Assembly (NCBI GenBank): GCA_027577415.1
Contig: JANBQS010000573.1
Coordinates: 1-15,258, forward strand
DNA: 15,258 nt
Origin: Coemansia sp. RSA 922
Lineage: Eukaryota; Kickxellomycota; Kickxellomycetes; Kickxellales; Kickxellaceae
Direction: 5' to 3'
In this document: in pieces, positions 6,602 through 14,383 of the stretch
How the letters are laid out: every line of letters begins with the position of its first letter
How positions within the stretch are numbered: the stretch's first letter is position 1
The notes under the pieces: generated by a model
What the model was told of the DNA's origin: nothing
The model's database searches: none
The model's input: only the letters and a program-made list of their open reading frames with translations
Program-made: the position numbers and the translations under genes

Positions 6602-9600
6602 ATGCCGAGTAATAAGCGTACCAACAGAAAGGCTAAGGCCGTGCGTGATCCAGGAGCGTATGCCACGGTCAGTGTTCGCTCAACCCGCGACCCAACACCA
6701 GCAACCAAAGCTGAAGAAGCAGTAGTAGACACTCCAGAAATAGCCGATGAAATCCCCGTCGAAGCAGCAGCAGCAGTAGCAGACACGCCCAAGAACTCAG
6801 CCTGGGTATCTCTCGACCTGGCACAACGGCAGGCAGAGTCACGGCTCGGCGTCGAGCTCAGCCTGAAAGCGCGCATGGCAGACTCAAGCCCCATTATCCG
6901 GCTCACTCCACTAAGCGAAAACCCATTGGTGGAGCGTATGCGCAGTGGCGACCTTCCCTTACCTGCCGCGCCAGTGACCGCTCTGGTTGTGGGCGAGCGG
7001 GAGTGGACAAAGGCGGCAAACTTTGTGTACGAGACCCTAATCCAATATGGGTTTTCCTCAGACGATGTCGAAAGAGCGATGTTGGCAGCAAAGGGCTCTG
7101 GCGATATCATCGACGCCCTGACCTGGCTCTGTGTCCATGTGCCTACGGACCGGATGCCCGTCGATATGCGCGACAAACACGAGTTTTCTGGCAGTGAACG
7201 AAAACGCTCCCCACAACAACAACCAGAGAATAATAAAGAAGAACAACAAGCTGTTGTTCCTAGTCGCGCGAGGATTGACCAAGTCCCCGATACCAAAGAT
7301 AACGACATGGCAATTAGTCTTTTGGATCTCGGTCTTGATGATGACGAGGAGGATGGGTACTCTAGCGATGAGGATCCGAATATCTGTCACGCACGGCATG
7401 TGCTCCAATTACGCGGCTACGAGGAATGGACAGAGTACTTGCAGTCAAATAATACGCGGAACCGGTACACGCCTCGTATCCGCGCACTCCGCGACCGAGT
7501 CGCCCGAGTGAAGCGGATCCTCAGCGACCTCGAGTCCGATCTCCTATTTATCGAGTCGCAGTCCCTATCAGTATGCGAAAGCATGTGGCCTGAGTACCAT
7601 GACGCCCTACTGGATGATATCCGGCGCTTCAAGGACCAGGAACCCGAGTCTATCGCCGAAAAAGAAAAAGAAGAAGAAAAGCCGGCCAACGCCATAGCCA
7701 CCAAGCCTGTTTCTCGGGAGAAACCTCCAGTTGACCTGTCAGACAGCGACGATGAGTCGGTTATTGGCTTTGGGCTGAGTCTCGAAGAGTCGTGGGGAAC
7801 CAGTACTGAGGCTCCTTCTTCTTCTTCGAATGTTCCTCGGGTGATTGACACGTCGGCTGTTCCAAGGGGCTGGACCGGCGCCCCGCCCCGCGACCTGCTA
7901 CTGGCTGCCGTCCAGCGCCACGACCGACATGCGACGGTCAAGTACAATGCCACACAGTGCGCGTACGGCTACACATGCACGCTGACAGTGACGTGGTCGC
8001 AGGCCAACAAGCTGCTCCCCGCGCTGCGCCTCGTTCCCAACGCCACAGTAGTGGAGACCCTAGGTCCCGTGACGCAGACCTGGACCGTGCCCCCGGAGCT
8101 AGTGGGAGCGACAGCGCGGGATGCGCGGGATCTCTCCGTACTCATATATCTCTACACACAGGAGCCCAGCGGCGAGAGACTGGCCCCGCCATTGGCCGAT
8201 ATTTGGGCTGCCTGGGACACGCAGTGGAAGGAAGAAGAGGACGCGGAGAATGCGAGGAAAGTATCGGCCCGCGCCGAGTTCCTGTCTATGCTACGCGATG
8301 AGTATGTTTCTGTGTCGCGTGTCCAGTCGCAGGCTGTGGGCCCTGAGACCGCGGTCCCACAGTCGGCGGTGCGCGGGTCGTCGACTCTGAGAGCTAAACT
8401 GTGGGGCGCGCAGACGGTCAGCGCAAGGCGGGATAGTGTGGCGTGGAAGCAGAAATTCAGCGCTGCGCAGTCTCGGCTCCCCGCGCGGCAGCACCGCACG
8501 GAGATAATGGCGGCGCTTAGCAACCAAGTATGCGTGATACGCGGCGAGACCGGAAGCGGCAAGTCCAGCCAAATCCCGCAATACGCCGTTGAGCATTTGC
8601 TGTCGCGCGGCTATAACGGCGGCCGCGTGCTGTGTACGCAGCCGCGGAGGATCTCTGCAATGACTATTGCGTCGAGGGTATCACAGGAACTAGGCGACAC
8701 TTCGGTGGGTACTCCTGGGTCATTGGTCGGGTACCAGATCCGATTTAATGCGCGGACTTCCGAATCCAACACACTAGTGTTCTGTACTACGGGCGTGCTC
8801 CTCCGAATGGCTGCCGGCGACCCCATGCTGGAGGGCGTGTCGATTATTATCTGCGACGAGGTGCAGGAGCGGACTTTGGAACTAGACTTTTTGCTCATCC
8901 TCCTGCGGCGCCTGTTGCCGCGACGCCCCGATTTGAAGCTCATTCTGATGAGTGCCACGATTGACACAACGGCGTTTGCTTGCTATTTTGACGCATGCCC
9001 TGTAGTCGATATCCCTGGCCGCGCCTTTCCTGTTACCAGTGTGTATTTGCCGAGGTTGGTTCAGCTATCAGAGTACGCGATGGAAACCAATAGTCGATAT
9101 GCCACTCACACGGAATCAGCGGGTGTCGGGTACACGTTCTACCGCCACTTGGGTTGCGACGACCCAGAGTACGTGTCGCCTGTTGCACTGGCTACTATTG
9201 CGCGTATGAGAACCGACATTGTCAACGTTGATCTGATTCACCACCTACTCCAAGGCCTGAACCCCAACAATATTGCTATTAGCCCATGGGTCGAGTACTG
9301 TCAGACACAAATCCCCGCTACAGGCTCCGTACTGGTTTTCTTACCGGGTATTGCCGAGATCCGACGGCTCCTAGATCTCCTACACAGCGATCTCTCCTGG
9401 GCAACGGTAGTCCCTTTGCACTCTACTTTTGCCAACGAAACGACTGTAGGCGGCGCCACATACACTGAGCTGGCGTTTGCTCCCGCAGTGGCGGGTAGGC
9501 GCAAAATAGTTTTATCGACGAATGTCGCCGAGACCGGTATAACTATCCCAGATGTCACTCTAGTAATTGACTGCGGTATGTCCAATCAGGCGCACTGGGA

Positions 9601-10945
9601 TAAGCGTCGTCGACTGACATCGCTTAGTACATTGCCGGTTAGCAAGGCTAATGTTAGGCAGCGGGCTGGCCGTGCTGGACGAGTGCAGGCGGGTATTGCT
9701 CTTTGTTTGTTTACCGAGCAGCAGTTCCAAATTATGCCCGAGTACGAGGCACCCGAGATGCACCGATTGCCATTGGCTTCTTTGTGTTTGCAGACGAAGG
9801 CGCACGGTGTGAGGGATACTATGCGGTTCCTTATGATGAGTTTGGATCCGCCGCCACAGTCCGCCGTTGCACACGCTATTGTCGAGTTGCAGGAGGCTGG
9901 TGCGCTTGATGACGAGGAGCAGTTGACGCCTATTGGCAAACATTTATGTAATTTGCCTGTCGACCTTCACGTAGGCAAATTACTTATCGCCGGTGCGCTC
10001 CTTGGATGTCTTGACTATGCGCTGACAATAGCCGCTGCACTGTCGACTAACTCTAGTATTTTGCACTCTACCGGCGATGGTCATTTAAAGTACCGTCGTA
10101 ATCCGGAGCAATACTTGCCAGTTACTACGCAGTTATCTTTGTCGTCTGATTTCCTCGTCACTTTGGCCGCTTACGAGGACTGGCGCCAGCACGCTACCCG
10201 CGTGACGAGATTGGAGTTGCGCGATTTTTGTCGCCAATCTGGACTGAACCGCGACGCGCTTGATTCACTGGAGGACTGTCGCGAGCAGTATCTGCGGCTG
10301 CTATACGACCAGGGACTTATCCCCATAGAGATACCCGCCAATATGACGTTGACTCGAGTTATCAGACCATCCTTACCAGTGCTCCGTCAGGGTCTCGTCG
10401 TAGTACCAAAAGTCGCCGATAGGAACAACTGTCTGGGTGTACTCTACGCAGCACTCACTATGGCATTTGACCATGTGTTAATGCCTACAGCTACGGGTTT
10501 TGTTATCGGCCAAACCAACGTCTCAAAGCGTGTTGAGGGAATAGGACACGCGATACAAATTGTAGATAGAGAACGCGTTACTACGAGAGCACTGGATATT
10601 GACCGCAGATCTATACTACAGGGACAGAAAGGCTTCCTGGTTGCTGGTAGATTGTCGTCATCGGGTAAATCTACTTTTGCGCATGACTTGACGAAAATTA
10701 GTCCCGTATTTATTGTTTTGTTTGCGCGGTCTCTGACCTATTGGCCTAAAGCCAGATTGTTGTCTGTGGACAGGTGGATCGATACCAAGTGCTTCGCGAG
10801 ATCTGCCACTGTGCTAATGGTTATGCGGAGGAGACTGGAGGAGATTATCGAGTTCCGTGTGGCTTTTCCTTTGAGAGAGTTGCCGGATTATTTGGATAAA
10901 TGGCAGACTGCTATTATTGATGTATTGAAATTAGAATTGTTTTAA
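6602..10945 (+). CDS. DHX29: DHX29-type DExH-box RNA helicase (1447 aa)
   Basis: Intronless. Family members bind the 40S subunit and help initiation on structured 5' UTRs. Start MPSNKRTNRK is basic, with A at -3. Order of parts: UBA-like region about 134-185 (DDVERAML..GD..DALTWLC), also seen in DHX29/DHX57; acidic linkers; a charged helical stretch about 290-360; a dsRBD-like region about 425-545; then the helicase core. Motifs: I GETGSGKS 648-655; Ia TQPRRISA 679; Ib TTGVLLR 729; II DEVQ 752-755; III SAT 784; IV LVFLPG 911; V STNVAETGITIPD 972; VI QRAGRAGR 1020-1027. Winged-helix/ratchet and OB-fold regions follow (about 1080-1400), then the KWQTAIIDVLKLELF end. The odd point is Gln instead of His in motif II. 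DHX57 or an Ucp12-like protein are alternatives. A decayed copy of its 3' end lies at 12687-13018. Confidence 0.93.
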   Translation: MPSNKRTNRKAKAVRDPGAYATVSVRSTRDPTPATKAEEAVVDTPEIADEIPVEAAAAVADTPKNSAWVSLDLAQRQAESRLGVELSLKARMADSSPIIRLTPLSENPLVERMRSGDLPLPAAPVTALVVGEREWTKAANFVYETLIQYGFSSDDVERAMLAAKGSGDIIDALTWLCVHVPTDRMPVDMRDKHEFSGSERKRSPQQQPENNKEEQQAVVPSRARIDQVPDTKDNDMAISLLDLGLDDDEEDGYSSDEDPNICHARHVLQLRGYEEWTEYLQSNNTRNRYTPRIRALRDRVARVKRILSDLESDLLFIESQSLSVCESMWPEYHDALLDDIRRFKDQEPESIAEKEKEEEKPANAIATKPVSREKPPVDLSDSDDESVIGFGLSLEESWGTSTEAPSSSSNVPRVIDTSAVPRGWTGAPPRDLLLAAVQRHDRHATVKYNATQCAYGYTCTLTVTWSQANKLLPALRLVPNATVVETLGPVTQTWTVPPELVGATARDARDLSVLIYLYTQEPSGERLAPPLADIWAAWDTQWKEEEDAENARKVSARAEFLSMLRDEYVSVSRVQSQAVGPETAVPQSAVRGSSTLRAKLWGAQTVSARRDSVAWKQKFSAAQSRLPARQHRTEIMAALSNQVCVIRGETGSGKSSQIPQYAVEHLLSRGYNGGRVLCTQPRRISAMTIASRVSQELGDTSVGTPGSLVGYQIRFNARTSESNTLVFCTTGVLLRMAAGDPMLEGVSIIICDEVQERTLELDFLLILLRRLLPRRPDLKLILMSATIDTTAFACYFDACPVVDIPGRAFPVTSVYLPRLVQLSEYAMETNSRYATHTESAGVGYTFYRHLGCDDPEYVSPVALATIARMRTDIVNVDLIHHLLQGLNPNNIAISPWVEYCQTQIPATGSVLVFLPGIAEIRRLLDLLHSDLSWATVVPLHSTFANETTVGGATYTELAFAPAVAGRRKIVLSTNVAETGITIPDVTLVIDCGMSNQAHWDKRRRLTSLSTLPVSKANVRQRAGRAGRVQAGIALCLFTEQQFQIMPEYEAPEMHRLPLASLCLQTKAHGVRDTMRFLMMSLDPPPQSAVAHAIVELQEAGALDDEEQLTPIGKHLCNLPVDLHVGKLLIAGALLGCLDYALTIAAALSTNSSILHSTGDGHLKYRRNPEQYLPVTTQLSLSSDFLVTLAAYEDWRQHATRVTRLELRDFCRQSGLNRDALDSLEDCREQYLRLLYDQGLIPIEIPANMTLTRVIRPSLPVLRQGLVVVPKVADRNNCLGVLYAALTMAFDHVLMPTATGFVIGQTNVSKRVEGIGHAIQIVDRERVTTRALDIDRRSILQGQKGFLVAGRLSSSGKSTFAHDLTKISPVFIVLFARSLTYWPKARLLSVDRWIDTKCFARSATVLMVMRRRLEEIIEFRVAFPLRELPDYLDKWQTAIIDVLKLELF

Positions 10946-10954
10946 ATCTTTAGT

Positions 10955-10960
10955 AATAAA
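10955..10960 (+). terminator. AATAAA signal of the helicase gene
   Basis: AATAAA only 9 bases after the TAA at 10945. Confidence 0.5.
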
Positions 10961-11152
10961 AATGTCTAATATTGGAATGTAGACTGGTGGGGGGAAATTT
11001 CTGAAGGATGGATATGGAAATTACAAAAAAAATATTTTATAATTAGAAAAATATTCAAAATAATAACCAGTTATTTGTCACTATTAACTATTTAATTTAC
11101 GTATCAATTCAATATTGATATTTTTTTTTTTATTTAATAATGTTATTAAAAG
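10961..11152. other. AT-rich spacer, no gene seen
   Basis: From here to the right edge the base composition is clearly AT-richer than in the gene-dense left part. This stretch has A/T runs (for example a T-run near 11120-11131) and no frame that I can support. Confidence 0.5.
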
Positions 11153-11290
11153 TTAGGCCCACGGAAAATGCTCTTTTAAATGCATCTTGAGATGGTCAGG
11201 GTTGAGGAATTTGTCATTGCAAACATGACAAGAATACAAAATGAACTCTCTATCGCTGTCGCTATAACTAATATCAGTGATAGTAAGCAT
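11153..11290 (-). CDS. Mini zinc-finger protein A (45 aa, C2H2)
   Basis: The ATG at 11290 gives 45 residues beginning MLTITDISYS and ending in EHFPWA. It has one textbook C2H2 finger, Y-x-C21-x2-C24-x3-F28-x8-H37-x3-H41. It has the same length as protein F (13861-13998), and its zinc ligands align position for position with F. Its N-terminus resembles C (MLTTLDIGYS) and D (MITVTETAYD). A TATA-like site lies about 107 bp upstream (11397-11404), and the leader motif and distal block are shared with C and D. A single finger could bind nucleic acid weakly or bind a protein. Function is unknown. Because it is short, a relic of a longer gene remains possible, but the conserved frame and promoter argue for a gene. 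Confidence 0.55.
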   Translation of the reverse strand: MLTITDISYSDSDREFILYSCHVCNDKFLNPDHLKMHLKEHFPWA

Positions 11291-11396
11291 AATCTCAAAA
11301 TGTAGAGAAAGTGGTGGAACAAAAGATGTATCGATAAAGTAGGTTTTTTTGGTGATTACTTAAAAAGACATAGTGTGGGCGACATTATCTTTTTTG

Positions 11397-11404
11397 TATT
11401 TATA
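11397..11404 (-). promoter_or_regulatory. TATA-like box of mini-gene A
   Basis: TATAAATA on the minus strand, about 107 bp before the ATG at 11290. Equivalent sites occur before C and D at almost the same distance. Confidence 0.45.
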
Positions 11405-11497
11405 TCATGGCAGACTGGAAAAATATAATGTCTGTTGTGTAATTGAAAACCACTATTTCATGTTTTTGGAGTACACATATTCCTAATTCCCTCTCGT

Positions 11498-11553
11498 GAT
11501 TGCGAAGCCCAAATAAAAAACCACATGAATGGCAATATCGAATTTATGAACGC
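11498..11553 (-). repeat. Distal upstream block, copy 1 (before A)
   Basis: On the plus strand it contains GATTGCGAAGCCC and, 17 bases further on, AATGGCAATATCGAATT. The same arrangement is found before C and D. It lies about 210-260 bp before the ATG of A. Confidence 0.6.
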
Positions 11554-11772
11554 TGTAACTTTTGAGTATTTTTTTTTAATTTCTCAAGGCGACAGGATGC
11601 CAATATTCATCAGCCCCTATGTCTCGTAATTAAATAAATAAAAAGTCGTAAAACAAAAAAAGTCGATTAAATGAACTACTCTGTGGCTGCCGGAGCACGG
11701 ACTTTTAACTGGGTCAGCGCCCTGAGTGAGCAGTGAACAGTAATAGACCTCGTTGAAACGAAACAGCCCTAA
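11554..11772. other. AT-rich spacer between mini-genes A and B
   Basis: Contains T- and A-runs and a moderately GC-richer patch around 11680-11720. No coding frame or RNA gene is supported. Confidence 0.4.
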
Positions 11773-11949
11773 TCAAGTCTTATCATAGGAATGTGAGATA
11801 TCGCTCTTTGTCGTTGAAATCTTGTAGAGGCATTCTGCTAAATGGATTCCCCATGATTTTGTGGTACCATAGAATTGGGCACCACACTCGAAGCAACGAT
11901 ACAAGTGAAAATCATTATCAACATCTCCATTATTAGTTGTAGCAGCCAT
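11773..11949 (-). CDS. Mini zinc-finger protein B (58 aa, C2HC)
   Basis: The first ATG in this frame is at 11949. The frame is open further upstream, but only through AT-rich leader. The product starts MAATTNNGD and carries Y-x-C19-x2-C22-x3-F26 with H36 and C40, giving C-x2-C-x13-H-x3-C, followed by an 18-residue polar tail. The upstream sequence aligns with that of F: a TTGAAT(A/G)AGATG(T/G)GTAAGT core on the plus strand, and AAAAGG at the TATA position about 105 bp from the ATG. The distance from its ATG to the stop of C (265 bp) matches that from F to D (257 bp). Function unknown; single-finger module. Confidence 0.5.
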   Translation of the reverse strand: MAATTNNGDVDNDFHLYRCFECGAQFYGTTKSWGIHLAECLYKISTTKSDISHSYDKT

Positions 11950-12213
11950 TTGTTTGCGAATATAGATGTAGTAGATGTTATATAAAAAATAATTGAATAA
12001 GATGTGTAAGTGAGAAATAATAACTGCTGTCAGATTTAGTGACAATTTGCATAGCCTTTTAAATAATGAGAATTGGTCATGTTTCCACAAAGCTTTAAAC
12101 CTCACTTTATAATGAACTATTCTCGTTCTGCTCTTTATTTACGAATACAAACATGGAATAGCAATCTATTGCTACCAAAACCCCTACATATATATAGATA
12201 CGTGCAATGGTAA

Positions 12214-12342
12214 TCAACATCTGTGTTGACTTACTCTCATCTGAAACTCTTGTTCGTTGTCAGATATAAAAAAGACTCTACACATAGGACACATATGCAC
12301 GTAGTCCTTAGTGCTGTATCCAATATCCAAGGTTGTTAGCAT
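12214..12342 (-). CDS. Mini zinc-finger protein C (42 aa, CxxC...HxC)
   Basis: The ATG at 12342 gives MLTTLDIGYS and ends in H-R-C immediately before TGA. Ligand pattern is C18-x2-C21-x18-H40-x-C42. This is not a classical spacing, but protein D has it exactly, with the same total length of 42. A strong TATA box (TATATAAATA, 12448-12457) lies about 106 bp upstream, and the leader carries the TTTCTCC-type motif shared with A and D. The 3' flank after the stop (plus strand GCAATGGTAATCAACAT) is also shared with D (GCAATAGTAATTAACAT). Whether zinc is bound with a terminal Cys is untested. Confidence 0.5.
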   Translation of the reverse strand: MLTTLDIGYSTKDYVHMCPMCRVFFISDNEQEFQMRVSQHRC

Positions 12343-12447
12343 TTTTTGCCAATATGGAGAAAAAAAATAAAGAAATGATTCACTAGATGGGGTTTGTGAT
12401 TTTGTTAGATGATATGGCGAAACAGTAGTGAGAGCAACTTTGTGCCT

Positions 12448-12457
12448 TATTTATATA
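12448..12457 (-). promoter_or_regulatory. TATA box of mini-gene C
   Basis: TATATAAATA on the minus strand, about 106 bp before the ATG at 12342. It is the best TATA match in the cluster. Confidence 0.5.
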
Positions 12458-12563
12458 TCTACAGATTAGTATAATGACGACTATTGTGCAATTCAAACTA
12501 TTACAGAATAGAAACCACTTTTTCAAGCGGAGAACGCGTAGATTTCTAAGAAGCTCTTATTAC

Positions 12564-12613
12564 GATTGTAAAACTAAATAAGGCCCGAATGGCAATACCG
12601 AATTTGCGAATGC
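12564..12613 (-). repeat. Distal upstream block, copy 2 (before C)
   Basis: On the plus strand, GATTGTAAAACTAAAT then AATGGCAATACCGAATTTGC and GAATGC. It is parallel to the copies before A and D and lies about 220-270 bp before the ATG of C. Confidence 0.6.
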
Positions 12614-12686
12614 ATGAATAAGCTTCTGAACATTATGTCTAGCAGCGATTCTTTGTAACAATACGGCCAAATTTTCAATCTGTTAT

Positions 12687-13018
12687 CGCAGCACACCATC
12701 TCTTCAGAAGTTGCAACTTTAACAGTGAAAGCATGTTGAGGCCCTCAGAGCTACACCCCAATTGAGCAGTGGCTATCACCAAGTGGAGAAAGTTAGTATG
12801 ACCCACGTCCCTTGCAGGTTTTGGAGAAAAGCTTTTTATATTATATTTCTTATTCTACAATGGTAATTAACCGGGCAAATTTTGGCCTAGTGCTCATGGC
12901 TATGAACTACTGACTTGGGAAGAATATCCAGCTTTGTATCACATATCCCTTACGGCTGTTTTTGTCAGATTACTTGAAAAATGGCAGAGTAATATTAGAG
13001 ATGTATTGAAATTAGAAT
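12687..13018 (+). pseudogene. Decayed copy of the DHX29-type helicase 3' end
   Basis: This ~332-bp stretch corresponds to helicase bases about 10604-10937, a segment of almost the same length. Matches in order: ..YRS against DRRS; LSPSGES then a stop against LSSSGKSTF; VLMAMNY-stop-LGKNIQLCITYPLR (12890-12955) aligned without gaps to residues from VLMVM to FPLR; SDYL against PDYL; then, after a one-base deletion near 12977, EKWQ..I.DVLKLE against DKWQ..I.DVLKLE. The last 19 bases (GATGTATTGAAATTAGAAT) are identical in both. In-frame stops occur at 12911-12913 and near 12791, so it cannot be functional. Similarity may begin earlier, around 12650. It is a local duplicate, in the same orientation as the parent about 2 kb away. 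Confidence 0.85.
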
Positions 13019-13023
13019 GCTCC

Positions 13024-13143
13024 TTATTTAATCACAAATGGGACGGGGCAATAGCCGTCAACAAAGTGTGCTTTGTAGTCAGCCTCCTTTTGAAAGCCTT
13101 TGTTGCATTTACTACAAGTGTAGGGGTCACTAGGGTAGGACAT
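13024..13143 (-). CDS. Mini zinc-finger protein G (39 aa, C2HC)
   Basis: The ATG at 13143 gives MSYPSDPYTC..., a 39-residue product with Y-x-C10-x2-C13-x3-F17-x8-H26-x5-C32 and a short tail PVPFVIK. The finger core is the most canonical of the set. Its stop lies 6 bp from the end of the helicase relic, tail to tail. The leader is T/C-rich on the minus strand, and a weak TATATT site lies about 85 bp upstream (13226-13231). No distal block was recognised, and the segment beyond 13300 may be an insertion. Function unknown. Confidence 0.5.
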   Translation of the reverse strand: MSYPSDPYTCSKCNKGFQKEADYKAHFVDGYCPVPFVIK

Positions 13144-13299
13144 ATCGTAATGTTAAATTGAAAATTGTTTGTAAATAAGATAAAAGTGTAGTTGAAAGAA
13201 ATGAAGAAGTGTTTGCGCAACTGTTAATATACTATTCTGCGAGTAAGCTGCTCTTATTGCTGTTTGTCCAACAAAAAGGAAACCAAAAAACATCACTGA

Positions 13300-13315
13300 T
13301 ATTATACAATTGTGA
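13300..13315. repeat. 16-bp direct repeat, left copy
   Basis: TATTATACAATTGTGA, identical to 13689-13704. The flanking bases differ on both sides, so the match is exactly 16 bp, a size typical of a target-site duplication. Confidence 0.7.
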
Positions 13316-13688
13316 GAATCAACTGACTTTATAGCCCAATATACAATTACCATGAATACTCCCTTGTGAGGTCTATGCATGATGCAACGTCTAGACACCA
13401 CCACGACACCTACAGACATAAAAGAATCTTGTGGTGAAGCACCCCGGCAATAGCCCAACTGGAGCTGAGTCCTGTCCCCCAAACAAGAGCTAAACCACTG
13501 AAGAATGTGGGCAAGGGATTGGGTAGTGTGCGGCGCATAAACATACTCCAAACGAAGTGGTCCTTCCGCACTCTTTTAGACATCACAAATACGTATATTA
13601 CCAATGTCTTCCGCCTCCAACTGTGATATCCCTACGGGCAGCATAAAGTGCAAGGTGTGCAGCCACTCCCATCATAGGTGCGGCTTGT
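13316..13688. mobile_element. Possible 373-bp insertion between 16-bp direct repeats
   Basis: The segment is GC-richer than its surroundings and is bracketed by identical 16-bp repeats, as expected for a short non-autonomous element (for example SINE-like) or other inserted fragment. I see no terminal inverted repeats, poly-A tail or A/B boxes of a tRNA-derived SINE. It also carries a small plus-strand ATG frame at 13604-13714 with a C-x2-C..H-x-HH-x-C pattern (KCKVCSHSHHRC), which runs across the right repeat. No family was recognised. Confidence 0.3.
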
Positions 13689-13704
13689 TATTATACAATT
13701 GTGA
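13689..13704. repeat. 16-bp direct repeat, right copy
   Basis: TATTATACAATTGTGA, identical to 13300-13315. See the left copy. Confidence 0.7.
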
Positions 13705-13860
13705 TATCACATAAGTACAGCTATTGTGTCAGTGAGAAGCTATAGAATCCATGAATCAATGGTGGCCTGTACTTTATTTGGAAAGTCAAGCCATTAATAG
13801 ATATCCTAAGAAATCTCCTACAATAAGCTACAGATGATATGGCCGTATGCATATTGGTTA
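13705..13860. other. AT-rich spacer, no gene seen
   Basis: No frame, RNA or clear repeat could be supported between the right direct repeat and mini-gene F. Confidence 0.4.
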
Positions 13861-13998
13861 TTAATTTAACTTCCAACATATATTCACGTGTCTCAAATAG
13901 AGATCTATACGCGTGAATTCCTCAAGGCACTTAGGACAACGTTCCGACCATCTCTCTTTTTCAGAATCGTAATCAACGATGAAAGTAGTATTTTGCAT
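13861..13998 (-). CDS. Mini zinc-finger protein F (45 aa, C2HC)
   Basis: Start chosen at the ATG at 13998 (MQNTTFIVDY). An in-frame ATG at 14091 exists but touches the TATA-like site, so a transcript from that promoter would begin downstream of it. The finger is C21-x2-C24-x3-F28-x8-H37-x3-C41, with ligands at exactly the positions of protein A and the same length, 45. The upstream region is shared with B (a TTGAATGAGATGGGTAAGT core on the plus strand). F and D form a unit laid out like B and C. Function unknown. Confidence 0.52.
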   Translation of the reverse strand: MQNTTFIVDYDSEKERWSERCPKCLEEFTRIDLYLRHVNICWKLN

Positions 13999-14090
13999 GT
14001 CAAAAGGTGGCAGAGAGTATAATATAGTTTTGAATGAGATGGGTAAGTAAAAGACGGTTGCTTTGATGTGGGGGAGGTCTCTTGCGACCA

Positions 14091-14097
14091 TTATATA
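14091..14097 (-). promoter_or_regulatory. TATA-like box of mini-gene F
   Basis: TATATAA on the minus strand, about 93 bp before the ATG at 13998. It is preceded by TTAAAAGG, as in the upstream region of B. Confidence 0.45.
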
Positions 14098-14254
14098 TCC
14101 TTTTAATAGTAAGTGTATTGCTATTGTACCTGCTAATTTTCTAAGCAATTCGACAATAAGTAATTTGCATTCTATTTATTATTGGCGAATAAAACAGTAA
14201 ACAGTAGGTCATTCGCCCAATAAACAACAGAGGAACGATGGTATGCAATAGTAA

Positions 14255-14383
14255 TTAACATACGTGGTAAGCAATTTTTATACGCAGCTCTTCGATTTTA
14301 TCGGCTCTGATCGTGTGCTTACACCAGGGGCAAATATACTCTTTCTGCTCGTTGTCATACGCAGTTTCGGTAACGGTAATCAT
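14255..14383 (-). CDS. Mini zinc-finger protein D (42 aa, CxxC...HxC)
   Basis: The ATG at 14383 gives MITVTETAYD and ends H-V-C then TAA. The pattern C18-x2-C21-x18-H40-x-C42 and the length are identical to those of C, although most other residues differ. This is what conserved ligand spacing under selection would look like. The upstream region shares the leader motif (AATGTGGAGAAA on the plus strand), a TATA-like site about 100 bp away and the distal block with A and C. The middle, KHTIRADKIEELRIKIAY, is probably helical and charged. Function unknown. Confidence 0.52.
   Translation of the reverse strand: MITVTETAYDNEQKEYICPWCKHTIRADKIEELRIKIAYHVC

Noticed and set aside
11405..11416. ATGGCAGACTG shared between the A promoter and the helicase 3' end
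   Set aside because: The match does not extend, and the position aligns instead with the C and D promoters, so chance is the simpler reading.
12853..12873. ACAATGGTAATTAAC resembling the 3' flanks of C and D, as a sign of another mini-gene
   Set aside because: The same bases align with the helicase codons for RWID in the pseudogene, and no finger-encoding frame ends there.
13153..13604. Minus-strand frames of 132 and 64 codons upstream of mini-gene G
   Set aside because: They cross the direct repeat and the possible insertion, lack recognisable domains, and the longer one ends in the AT-rich leader of G.
13604..13714. Plus-strand 36-codon frame with KCKVCSHSHHRC as a seventh mini-zinc-finger
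   Set aside because: It lies on the opposite strand, has no shared promoter or ligand spacing with the others, and spans the right direct repeat. It is kept only as a note on the insertion.
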